DNA of 64,000 nt from Apostichopus japonicus (lineage: Eukaryota; Echinodermata; Holothuroidea; Aspidochirotida; Stichopodidae). Positions 10,872 to 23,700 of this stretch are shown here, piece after piece. Below the pieces are notes generated by a model, which was not told the DNA's origin, made no database searches, and saw nothing but the letters and a program-made list of their open reading frames with translations. The translations under genes were made by a program, and so were the position numbers. Location: contig NC_092569.1 in the NCBI RefSeq assembly GCF_037975245.1, positions 15,980,001 through 16,044,000 on the forward strand, written 5' to 3'. Position 1 is the first letter of the stretch, and the number at the start of each line of letters is the position of its first letter.

Positions 10872-13601
10872 TCATATGAGTGGTGGCACATCAGGATCAT
10901 CGACAAAGGCTTCGCTGACTGGCCTTTCCTTGACCTCTTTAAGTGTGGTTCTCTCCCGTGGCTTGTTTTCCTTATTTATAATCAGGTCAATGTTTTTAGC
11001 TGCGGCTGGATCAACCTCCAGAAATTCCCTCTCAGGTCTGAGAGTTGAAGATGTGAATAAAGATGGAATCTATAGTTAATACCATATATAAAGTAATGAA
11101 AGGAGGGTGAATCAAAATCAATGTATGTAACTGTATATATACATACATATAATTGAACTGGGAACGGATTTCATAACAAAGGGATGATTTGACCAGTCTA
11201 AGGTTAAACTCGGTCTCACAATTCCAGTGGAGAAGAAGAACAGTGTAACAAACACTTTGCTTCTAAGTGTGTGCGTGTGTGCTGTAACGTTTGACTTCTT
11301 CCTTTTTTCTTTGAATCACTATAATCGTTTACCACGGAAACTTAACATCCTGTTATGATTTTAGCCGTAAATAAAACCTCAAATGTCAGTGAAATGAAAG
11401 CAGTACAAAAGTTTCCTTGTTGCTAAGTGGATCTACTGTACATGAGTGCAGTTTGAAGAGAAAATGAAGAAGTGCAATGGTAGAAAGCTACTTTCAGTAA
11501 GAATTGCTTCAAGTGAATGTTAGAAATTCACTTTGTTTAGTATTTTTTCATCTGCATCTTTAGTGGACATTTTACAATCCATCTTTTTAAATATAACGAA
11601 ATCTAAGATATAAACTGACTCAAGCAATATACTTTATGTGTCTAGTTTTACTTTCATTTCTTCCAACCTGAGTACCCAGACACTGACTTCCCCCTCCCCC
11701 CCCCCCACACATTCCATCTACCCCTTTTATACTCTTATTGATAACAAAAACATGAGCGATCTTATTTGAGTTATGCTAATTTAGTCTAAAGGTGTAATAA
11801 AATACGTCACACAACCAATAAAAAATAAATAAATAAATGTGACTTTCAATACCTCATACGAAGATCACAGGTTTCTGTATTGATCAGTTCCTTCTCCGCT
11901 GTGTTTACTTTAGAACTCGTATGGTGTGATAATTGCTTTCAGCTGAAACAGGACGTAAAGGTTAAATATATGGGAATAAATGGAAATGATATACTGTCGC
12001 ACTTAACTTCCTGCTAGTGTTTTCATATGATGATGGGATTGTTTTGTTTCTTTGCTGCTTGGATTTCTTTTGTTATAAAGACAAAAATGTTTTCATTTGG
12101 GTTCCAAAAGAACCCTTGATATACAGCTTTGCATATATCATTGACAGTGTGTACAAATTTCATTGAACTTTCTCACTGAGCAAGCCATGTCAAGGAATGA
12201 TGTGTTTTGATCACTGACAGCTAATCATGTATTTCGTAATGCATCTATTCAGATATCTTAATGATACATAGAATATCATGCATAGCGGTTTTTGGCAAGG
12301 AACGTTAACAATTCAGTTAAATGGAGCAATTCATCTACGAGTTTTGACATTATGTTCTCAAAGTGTTGACTTAGTTTTCTATTTTTTTGGGGGGTGGGGG
12401 GGGTGAGTGTGAAACCTTCCATTTAAGAATCTTATTTCTAATGGCCCACCACAATAAATCAACACTGACAATGGTGCATGATGGTATGGGAGTTCACAAA
12501 CACCTGTGTACATACCCAATTTCATTCATTTACTTAATCATTTATTAGGACATGAAAATGCTCAAATACTTATCAATCAAGAACTGTTCTTTAGCACATT
12601 GCTCACTCCCTCTTTAAATACCTGGACACAAAACAAAAGTCTGTATTTTCTGATCCCAAAATTGCTAGCAAAATGCTTTTTGTTTAACGTTTTCTTGAAT
12701 ATTGAAAACACACGCTCTATTGTAAATGGAAATTAGTCTGTTTCAGCAGAAGACATCACAATTGAGGCAGTAAAGATACATAAATAGTCCATAGTAAATG
12801 ATAGATAGGACAATTCTCAAAGGTTTGCTAACAATAACACCGTTATATATTTTATTTGGAGTTATTCTTGGCTAATGTGATAGTACGGTGTGCCGTCAAT
12901 GTGTAGACTTCCATGGCTTTTCATGGAAGACCAGGCTGCGTAACATCTCTTGGCGAGCACTGTGGATCTATCAATAGTCAGCTGTGCAGGGAATTATAAC
13001 AGTAGGTTCAAGGTCTCTTCGGCGGACGGCAACATAGGAGTGGAGACACCAAGTTGGGGGGAATGTATGTATACATACATATATTTGGAGAGAGAGGTGG
13101 GTGGAGAGAGGTGGAGAGAGAGAGGTAGAGAGAGAGGGGCGAGCCTGGTGGAGAGACAGGTGGAGAGAATGAGTTGCAGCACCCAGCAGCGCAGGCTGTG
13201 TGAAACACTGTTTGTGCTGTATAGTTTCCCTTAGTATACACCCCTGATCTGCAGCAATACTCTACATTGTTTGATATTGATTCAGGGGATTTAAGAGCTG
13301 ATGTGGCTGCTTTCATATTAGTCACCATGCCTTAATACAATCTACAGGAAATCATATGAACAATTCAATAGATATGTTTACATGAGTAGGTGATAGAATT
13401 ACATAAATATGATGCAAAGTTTTACATAATGTCTTCACAGTATGACAATATTAAATCTGACAAACCTTTCCTTTGATGACCACCTTCACGTGAGTGGGTT
13501 GAACATCGATATCCATCAACGATGTATCCAAGTGCTTGTAACAAGCAACCTCTAGGAGGAACTGGTTGTCATCTTCATCATCTAATAAAGGAAATTATTT
13601 C
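10872..13601 (-). pseudogene. DNAAF11: Decayed duplicate of the DNAAF11 3' end
   Basis: Three paralogous exons survive. 13466-13601 corresponds to exon 12 ([20 protein letters not shown]) but has an in-frame TAA in its second codon, where the functional copy reads GAT. 11853-11942 corresponds to exon 14 but is 90 nt instead of 89, and the frameshift runs into a stop after about ten codons. 10872-11037 corresponds to the terminal exon and is fully open ([14 protein letters not shown] to DDPDVPPLI, one Arg codon shorter). The exon 13 counterpart is missing: only one GCAGCACCC-type block is present near 13180. No 5' exons accompany the copy. It therefore looks non-coding as a unit, although the terminal exon could still be spliced. 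Confidence 0.9.
13060..13170. repeat. Purine (GAGA) tract
   Basis: Impure (GGAGA)n tract in copy A at the position where copy B has different AT-rich sequence. Confidence 0.8.
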
Positions 13602-13604
13602 CTA

Positions 13605-15735
13605 GAAAATCCCACTATTTGAAAATATAATTTCACGGACAGGGAGGGAGCCACTTGGCGCCGAAACCCTAGGTAAGTCGACCCCAAAACTAAACGAAAC
13701 GATGAACACAACACATTGCGTTCAGAAGTGACAGGTTTAATATCACCAAGAAGATGTGGGAAAGGAGTCTTAGCACGCAAATGTGGTTAATCGATGGTCT
13801 CTCATTGTGTCTTTGCGAATTATTGAGTTATCTGCACTTAATTACTGGGAACGGGACACCCAGTCAAATAGAAACCGCACCCATCTAATATGCGAGGGAC
13901 TGGATGTTTGGGAAGCTTGGAATTAATAAAGTTGTTATGGTCGATCACATTCTGCTGTACTGCTTTTAAGTTTCAGGATAGGTTGCTATGAAATATATGT
14001 TCTCTCCGACAGCCTCTATGGTGTAGAATGGTACTTTCAAGTTTCAGAATACCTTGTTATGAGAATATATGAGAACGATACAAAAAGATCAATTTGTTAG
14101 CAATTTCAGCAAAAGTGGTGATGTTAACGTCTAACGTAGGACATGCAGTACATGAGTAACATAAAAACGGCACATAGAACAAACTTGATTCTTTCTTCTC
14201 CGTCTTATTCACAACTACGAAGAGGATAGAAAAGTGACGAGAATTAATCATATGTTGAATAAAATCATTTTGGTATGTGTTTTCTGCATAAGTCATCAAC
14301 ACATCGCATACAAAAATATTTCTTGTGATTTTGAAGATTAAACATCTTATTATAAATGAATATTTTAATTATTATCATGTACAAAACACATGTCCATTAT
14401 AATAAGTAAGCAAATATGAAGCTTTTTATTGAAAGATTTCGTGGTTGGATCATATACAAATGATTTAGCTTGTTGCGAGCCGTTGCCCTGCAGGCAATTA
14501 TGGGGACATTTTCAGCATAATTTAATCAGGTAATGACAATTTGACAGTATAAGTTCACAAAGAATTCATGAAAAGTCATCAATAATACAAATAAAGTCCA
14601 TTTTTCTCCTTCTCGACCGTATTTGCAAAACGTCTCTGCAGCAAACATTGTCCCTCTTAGTCGACATTAAGCGACATTCGCACAAAGATAGCCTTCGTTG
14701 CTGTTCTCCGTATCAGTTTGTCTTACGTTGAGTCAGTACCTCTTGTTGCGCAACTAGGCCTAACATTAAGTTGCTTAGACCCTTCGTCACTCGCTCTATT
14801 GTTCTGCTGTGCTTTACTGAGGCTCGAAAAGATATTCCTGAAGGCCAAATGTATCGATAGTCAAGACTCATTTTTTTTCACCTTCCAAGTAAGGTTGAAT
14901 TTATATTTACTTGCTTTAACTTTGTACGTGGTGTAATTTGTTTCGTTCGATGTTTGTCGTTTCGATGGTGATGGTATGCTAACGAATTCTCAGCCTCGTG
15001 TCATAAATAACAAATTTCATTTATTCATATTGAGTCGTTTTTATTATATTACGCTTACAAAATGCTTGTTTAATTTTTTCTTAAATATATTTATATGCGA
15101 TCAAATAATCCAATATATTTTTTTTAGTAACGTAACAATCTTATATATTACTCAATAATTAAATTAGTGTAAATCGGAGCAGCAGATTTCTTCCTAATAA
15201 GTCTTGTTTTTAAACACGTTTTTTTGGCTCATTTAGCGCAAAAAAAATATTAGGTTTTAGAAATTAATGGTAACAAAATTTATAAATTTAAACTTCGCAG
15301 ACATAACATGCTTTATTTATTGCTGTAGTAAATTACAATAAGACATTATTTTGTGTGGTTTGGCAACACAAATAGCAAGGAAGTTAAAAACGTCACAGGA
15401 TGATCAAAAACGCGTGAAAATATAAAATATGTACGCCTCCTTGAGTATTACAAAAATATTTTTTGTCATCATCCTTTGGAATTTGAGAAATCATATAATG
15501 ATCTTTCATAACTCGTTAATTAAATAAAAGAAAGAAAATCTGAACCTTTTCATCTCCTTTATTAATTAGCTAACGTTAGGTCACTTTGTAACAAGAGCTT
15601 TACAATCTAAGCGGCTTGGCATAACTGTAGTGTTAGCACTATAGCTGTGACATGCTCATAGCAGTAGTGGTTGGTATTTCTTTACAGCACAATTGAATGT
15701 CATGTAAACAAGTATCACTTATTCAATGAGATCAC
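13605..15735. other. AT-rich spacer, no gene seen
   Basis: Open frames here are short and show no recognisable domain or splice-supported coding. The interval starts immediately after the copy A breakpoint. Confidence 0.6.
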
Positions 15736-15737
15736 AA

Positions 15738-15739
<2 letters not shown>

Positions 15740-15801
<62 letters not shown>

Positions 15802-15813
15802 TATATATGTATG

Positions 15814-15846
<33 letters not shown>

Positions 15847-15899
15847 TTATATATATATATATATATTTTACCAAGAAGTATATATATATATATAATATA

Positions 15900-15953
<54 letters not shown>

Positions 15954-15967
15954 TATATATGTATGTA

Positions 15968-15998
<31 letters not shown>

Positions 15999-15999
15999 A

Positions 16000-16043
<44 letters not shown>
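15740..16043. repeat. (TA)n microsatellite, about 300 bp
   Basis: Long imperfect TA array with TATATGTATG interruptions and two short unique breaks (near 15870). It lies just 3' of the SUEL gene. The Tyr/Ile-rich open frames through it are artefacts. Confidence 0.97.
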
Positions 16044-16046
<3 letters not shown>

Positions 16047-16276
16047 GCTCAGTTGTCCAAATGTAATTATATTTGAATGTTGATTACATCACACTGATGC
16101 CTCCTCAAATTAAAACAATTATACCAACTGAAACTATTTCCATAATTACTCGAACTTATTTCAAGAAATTATTTACGCTTTTTTTTAACGAAATGACAAA
16201 AAAAAATATACAAAAATAGATGTAATCATGTAATATTCAGTAGGCCTTATTTGTTAACAAATAAGAACATACTTTC

Positions 16277-17682
16277 TTAACGAATAATTTCGTAACCTTC
16301 ATCAGGCGTTTTCCTGTGTATTTGGCCTTCGTTGACATAATGTGGTTCCTGTGGTCCACACGTAGGATTGTTAACCAACTCGTTATCTTCCTCGGCTCTC
16401 TCAGATAATTGTTGGTGGTAGATTTCTGTGGTATATGTCTGATCGGCAAGGTAGCTCATTTGAACGGCACCTAAATTTCTCTTCTCTCTGAAAGGAATAA
16501 CAAACACAGGCTCTGATCTGTTCTTTTCTAATTGTTCTAATAATAATAATAATTATTATTATTACAAGATAAAGTTTATTAACCAGTTCCAAACTTTAAT
16601 TTTGTCTTTGTACACAGTCTGCTGCAGAATGGGGAGGGACTGTAACCAGATAACAATATCGGTTGTTTCCAAAATGTTAGACTACAATGCAACCCGACAT
16701 TTTAAGTTAATAAGAGTGTAGATTTCTATAACTACACCAGATATTCACGGTACCTATTTTGGAATTGAGTGAACCGAAGCTAGACAAATACTTCTGCTAC
16801 TATTTTACTCCAAAAAAACCCAACAGGTTACCTTTTATTCTTGCATTTCCACCACACGACTAGCAGAGTTGCCACTACAACCAGAAGAAAAATTACAACC
16901 GGGAAAGCAATCACCGCTGCTGTTGATAATGCTCCTAAAACAAATAATGTTATGAAACTGAACAAAAAAATAAATTTTGTCTTTAACTAATTTGAATAAG
17001 AAGATCTGTAAATATGAAGAGGATGTTAATATCAGAAGGCTGAATTTCCAAAACCATTTGGAAAAAAGTTATTTTGACACTTTCAAACCACAAGGTTCAT
17101 TGATTTCATAGAATCAATTGTAAATTTATTTTACATTTATCATAAGCCCCATTCGTGCCTTTTTGACCTTGTTGGTTACATGGAAGGTTTTGCTCAAAAG
17201 GAGGCGGATAAAAGATGTCTGAGAAATGTTCCCTCTTCTTTTAAGTAACTCTACTTCGTGAACTACCTCTGACAATATACACCTACTTTTTCGGCATTAC
17301 AAATATAGAGAAACTAATCCACTTTTTGAAATGCTACCGACCCGCACAAAATAATCGTACAGAAATAAACTGTTATTTCTAGGCTGGATTTCTCTCATTC
17401 AAGTTTTCCATTTATTTTGCAAAATATAGCTAAATTATCAAAATTACTGAACTTGTCCGTGTTACGATCGTTGTGTTATATGGATCCTTTGTGTGATTTG
17501 GGGGGAGGGGTGGAGATGGGTCCAACCCCGACTCCTTCTAAATTCCTGTATAAAGTTTAATCATAATAACTGACCTGTTTTTCGGTCACCAAATGATTCG
17601 TCGTCAATATCATCGTCATGGTCATCGTCACCATCATCTGGATCATCAACATTATCATCATCTGGATCATCAACATCACCAT

Positions 17683-17714
<32 letters not shown>

Positions 17715-20700
17715 TCCTCATTATCATCATCCTCATCATCGATCACTATAGTATCGTCACCGTATTCAGGGCGTTCATTGCCGTTAACTTCAAAATAACA
17801 AATCACATCACAAATAAGTTGTAAGATTTCCTCATTTAAATTATTTCGCATTGACGAAACTATCTTTACTATAATATTTAAAGAAATAACCAAATATCGG
17901 GACTTGATCCAACTTTCATTTTATTCTGTTTTGAAATGTCATTCATCGTTTCATAAAAGTAAAGAAACGAGCGACCTCAGATGCTTGAGTCGGTTTCTTG
18001 TTGATAATATGTTGTTTTAATAATTTGTCAGGTTGTTTAGTAATACAATGTATATAGTTCATTCAAGCTTGTCTATGGCCAAAATTAACGTCAAAATAAT
18101 GACGATACATAAATAGTGCGAGATTTTAAAAATGTCTTTGCTTCTTGACTTTCATAATAAAGCTATGAAAAAGAGTATTGTTCTCTTCGGATGAATAGAC
18201 CATTTTGGGGGCCGTTTAAGGCTGCTTTCTGGGGCTCCGTATGGGAGAAAGTTGATGTCATTGTTAGTATTATTAATCTTAATGTGTAATAGTTACTATG
18301 CAAAAAGAATCATACTTCTCTCCCTTCGGCTAAATAAATGCATTTTAGTGGATCCTTTGGTGTTGCTGTTTGGGACCCAGTTCAGGAGACAGTCGCTGTC
18401 ATTGGTTTTGTTACTAAAAATACCACCATACGAGTGATACCCAGCTATTTTTGTCCTTGTCTCTCTTCGGCTAAATAAATGCATTTTAGTGGGCCGCCTT
18501 ATTCTGGGCCCCTCGGTCCACTCTTACAGGGTGGGAGCTGGCAGCAATGCGAAATATTGAATCTTGAACATATATTAACATAACCAGGCCATCAAACCCT
18601 TTTGTCTCTTTTCGGCGAAATAAATCTTCTGGGCAAACCCGGTCTATTACCACAATCCCTTTGAATATAAACAGCACTAAAATTTAATACCAAGCTTGAA
18701 ACGCTTTGATTTAAACACTTAAAACGTCTATAAAACGTTTAATTAAGTAACCTTCTTAAAATTCATGCTTTACAGGTGGTTTTTCACGTTTTAGGTAACA
18801 AAGTCATTTTGTTTCAGCGATGAAAAGTTTAAAAAAAATTACTTTATTTTTCGTTTTCCAAAGAGAAAAGTAGCCTAATTAAAATCAAACTGTGATGTTA
18901 AGAATAGGATTTCTCCAAATGTTCACTTAGTTTTCGCATACCTTCTCTACAGTAATATTCCACTACCAGGTATTTCGTGACGCCTTGACATGTATCTGTA
19001 AACATCTTGTCTGATGATGAGATGGTACACGCCATCAACCCGTTGCAAACAGCAGACGCTTCCAGAGTAGAATTTGGATCACAGCGTACACCCTCCAAAT
19101 TACGGAACAAAATATTGCGGACATCGTCGCATTGTTCCCTTGCTTCTGAATCGTTGTATTGAAATCCATAGCTGGCGTAGATAATTTTGATAGTCTGATT
19201 AACTTTGCACGATATGTCGTAGTCTTCACCCTCGCAAACAATGCTCTTGGTAGGCTTATTGAGAAGAGAAGAGAAACGGATATGTTACAAAGTTACACAT
19301 TCAAAACTTAGTTTAATCCACGGGAAAGAGCAATGCCCGGGCACATGAATTCTCGAAAACTTTACTTCAACAGGTATCTCGTAAAACTTGATACTTGTAA
19401 ATTAACAGAAGTTTACATGACAACAGGTTTGTGTTGATTTATTTCGACACCACCGTAAATGTGGCTGCGGCGTTCTAGAAGCATACCAATAAGAATAGAA
19501 TCAGGTGGGAGTTGGTGGTGGTGGTGGGGAGGGGGGTAGTGTTATATGTCTTATTTGTTAAGGTTATCATTTTTTGGGGGGTTAGGTGTTAAGGGTTTTC
19601 TATTTTCTTTGATGGGAGTACTCTATTCGATTAAGCCTGAAAGGGTTTCTTAGTTCACTTCCTTTCACATATTTTACTTATTTGCAGTTATATTGTCTTG
19701 TTCACCTTGTATTACTATATGTGTTGAAAATAAATGTTAAACTATTAGAATGATTTAATTTTCCAAAGTTCGCGACACATACCAGAGGGATCAAGAGGAG
19801 ATCGTTTCTTTACATGAGAAAGCATATATAGAAGACCTAGTATTTTAAAGCGTTGGAAGATGATTCTTTTATTATATATTAAATATAAGGACATATTTTT
19901 CATTTATAAACAGTTTCAAAATCTGCCTGAATTAAATCAACTTTCATCAATGATATCATGGAGTTAAAACATTCATCCCAACACAAAGTGTAAATTTGTT
20001 CGAAATGGTAAATAATTTTTACACGTTAGTGTATACTTTTCAGATGATAACCATGCATAAGATGTATCGCGAACACTGTGGCACGGATCTAATACCGTTC
20101 AGTATGTTTCAATGAATGATGAAAATGTGTTATAGGATCTTCTATGCTGTCAGAAATGTGTAGAAAGATTGAACCGTTGTCACCTATGTAACATTACAGA
20201 TTAAGTTTCTCGAAAATTGACCTATAAGGTACAAGACCCATTTTTAAAAATTGTGTATTGAAGCGGTTTCGTTGACCTATACCTGATGGCCTAATCAAAG
20301 TAAAACTAATTTAGGCTGTTGGAAAGATTATGTGACATGCGACAGCTCTGAAAATATTTTAAACCGATGGGGCAGGGCTAGACGGGGTGGGGAGAGAGGA
20401 GGGGTTACTGGGAGTAGTATATGTCGGTAAGAACTACTACCCTCCCCCTTTCCCCTTTGAATTACGGTGACCCTGAATGAGCAAAGTATATACAACTGCT
20501 AAATCGAAATTTCTAGCTATCTAAAAGTCTTAAAATGTAGAGATTTCGAGATGAATGTTAAAACTTCGACTTACCAAAAATTCGTTTTATGCCTAATGTC
20601 CCTTCTAGGCCACAATGGGGGCCCGTGATACCATTGTCAACAACAACAAAACACCTTCCCCATCCCTCTACCACCGAACCCAAGGGAATGGATGCAACAC

Positions 20701-23700
20701 CAAAAACAACTAGATGATAAATAGGCTATATATGCAGCTAGCAGATACCGAATTGCCATATTATTGGCTGGTGGTCATTTGGATGAATTTAGACCCACCA
20801 AATATGTAAAAAAAATCATATGTGATATAGATGATTAAAAGCATTACTATCAGTTCATATGTTACAATTTTATACCGCATAGTAACTTTTTTGAGAACTG
20901 ACCCTTAAACACATCTGAGGCTTGCAATTTTACACTATAAATTCTTCTCGTAACAGACATCCAGATCCACAGTTGCAATTAAGACAAAACTCGATAGGAA
21001 AACATAAGACTAATTGTATGGCCTCAAATAACATATGTTTCTAATGTATTACAAACATTTCAAGGGCAATCATGTCGAATATCATTCGAGGTTCTCTGTT
21101 AGACCGTTGTTTCAAGGATCTAATAATTTAAATCTGAATATTTTGTAAATCAAAATAGCTTTAGCCGCTGAGCCTATAGACCGGCAGCCCAGTGCACTTT
21201 GATCAAACGAACGAGGTACCAATATCTGAGTATTGGAACATTTGTGGAAAAACCCAGTATATCCAAAAGTGGATGTCTGCCGTGGTCGCTCTGATGCATG
21301 TGGCCCCTGGGCCGGTTAAAGGGGGCCCAAAAAAGCATCTGATCAAACGAACGAGGTACCACTTGAAACCAATGTCAACTTAATGCATGAATGCCACATA
21401 GTACTGAACGGCCCATGCCAGACAAATTTTCTGCTGCAAAGGGCCCGCCAGACGCCCAAGAAGGGCCCCTAAAAAAATGCATCTGATCAAACGAACGAGG
21501 TACCACTGGAAACCAATGTCAACTTAATGCATGAATGCCACAAAGTACTGAATGGCCTATGCCAGACAAATTTTCTGCTGCAAAGGGCCCGCCAGACGCC
21601 CCCAAATATGGCCCAAATGCCCATTAGCGTAGCACTGACCCAGATTAAATATGCAAGGTACCACTCAGAACCGGTTTGGAATGTTCGGGTTGATCTTACA
21701 GACTATGGAAATCATCATGCCAGACAAAGTTCCTGCTACAAACGGACTAAAAGACACACTAAAAAAGGGCCCCCAAATGGGCCATGATCAATCATAGTTG
21801 GTACCACACAAAACCAATATTAAATGCAAAGGTACTTTCCACAGAGTAAAGAACTGCCAATGCAAGACAAATTTTCTTCTGCATAGGTCCCACCAGATAG
21901 AAAGTATAGGTGGCCCAATGCGGCCCTATATGGGCCTAATGAATTGTATGTCGATGCAGACTATATGTGCCTTGTGACATGACATTTGTAGCATTCCACA
22001 GAGTACAGAAATGCCGATACAATACAAATTTTCTTCTGCAAAGTGCCCACCACATGTAAAAAAAATTATGGAGTTTAAATAGTTAAGATACCACAAGAAA
22101 CCAATCTATAACAATCAAGAACATCCTGAATTATTCAAATTCCTTCCCGCTACATAGGCCAATGGAATAATGAGATTAGTATACTAGTAGGCGTATCAAT
22201 TACTGAACATTTCATTGAGCAAAACAAAAATGACGCGAACTCAGTCTTTGAGGGAGATCCTGACAGTTATAATGCATTCTCAAATCCATTCTTTTTCCTT
22301 TTATCCATTCCTTTTCGTTTTATCCAGTCAGTACTTTGTATCGTGAGCAGTGTTTAACTTGGCAGTTACTTTGTTTCGCTGGAAACACTGGAGCAGATTA
22401 AAATCAGTTTATGTATTGTAAATAAGAAACCCAAAATCATTTTGTACCTTAAAACACTGTGTTTACGTTAGCATTGTAAATCTACAAAGTTTAAAATCTT
22501 GAGAAAGAACGCTTAAGTGTCATCTTAAGACATACATGTAGTCGAACAAAAGAGATTGTTTTGTTTCTTAAGCTCAGACAAAGAAACAATTATCAAACAA
22601 TGGTGAAAATGCTTTATAACGTGTACTTAACGATAAAGGTTTGGGTTGAAACTGTCCAATATGGTTTTTAAAAGATACATAATTGAAGCATAAAAATGTA
22701 TATGTACCTTTATGCTATGTACACTCTTTACAGGACTTAAAATGCTAAGATTGAACAAACAAATACTGATATCACCACGTATTACTCCATTCCTTGGTAC
22801 AAAATATAAAATGAGTAATTGGCCTATATTACTCCATCTTGGTCTTTTACAACTTCCATCATTACACTAATTCAATTCGAATAGCTTGTAACGAGTCCAA
22901 CAAATAGATGTGGCCTCCATTTTTCAGAAATATGAATGCTAGATGAGGGTTTTTGTTTTCATCTATGAAGAAATCTTTTACCTTTCAAGAAAGTCATCTT
23001 GCTAGTTTAAAATGTACTAAAATCATAATTGGCAAAGATAGTAACAAAAGATCACTATGTGATTACTCTGAACATGACACATGTTAGGTTCGAAGTATAA
23101 GAACTGAGAATGCATGTCTCTTGACAGTGATTAAACACTGGAGTGTGTGCATTGTAAAAAGACACTGCATTTGCCATTCAGACAGATCTCAAAAGAATCA
23201 TTAGTAAGTTTATGAAAATTAAGTATTCCCATGAACTTGATTCTAAAAAGACAATGGAAGCTCAAATCTATGTTTCATTGTCGGAGTCATCACTCCAAGA
23301 TGGTTCAGTACTTGAATCATCGGCATCAAACTCGGAAGCCACGTCTGGTCGGCTACTTTGAAAATCTTCGCTCAGTTCCCCCTCTTGGAATAGATGATCT
23401 GGGAGAGCCGGTCCCTCAAACCAGTCAGGGCTGTAGCACCCATTATTGCTCTTCCAACCGTAGTTCTGTGGATCCAAGCCAGGCAAGACTCTTCCTCAGA
23501 GTGTTAGAATTATAATGTGGGGAACTGTAATTTTTTGCCCAGGCCAGCAGATCCCAAAATATTTAGAGGCTTAAGTGAAAGTGTTATCTTTATTTTGCTT
23601 AGAGCAGCGAATAGCTAAATAAGATAAAACACTGGTCTTGTGTACAGTAACTCCAATTTATGCTGGAAACAATATAATCATGAGCTTGAAATGTCATGTT

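Larger units (their letters stand above)
3536..13604. repeat. Segmental duplication, copy A
   Basis: Nearly collinear with 19341-35440 in the same orientation. Matching landmarks: 3540/19345, 5310/21070, 5953/24908, 9060/25475, 9680/28160, 10872/29605, 11853/32138, 13466/35305. Identity looks high by eye in shared blocks (long runs differ only by scattered substitutions and small indels). The copy holds a SUEL signal-peptide exon and the decayed DNAAF11 3' exons. Confidence 0.93.

Noticed and set aside
15671-16076. Tyr/Ile-rich open frames
   Set aside because: Translation of the TA microsatellite.
17618-17824. Plus-strand Ile-rich frame
   Set aside because: Shadow of the Asp-rich exon on the minus strand.
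18898-18941. Read-through C-terminus of the lectin exon (GMRKLSEHLEKSYS)
   Set aside because: Splicing at GTATGC into the acidic exon gives a phase-correct longer protein with a membrane helix; a secreted read-through isoform cannot be excluded.
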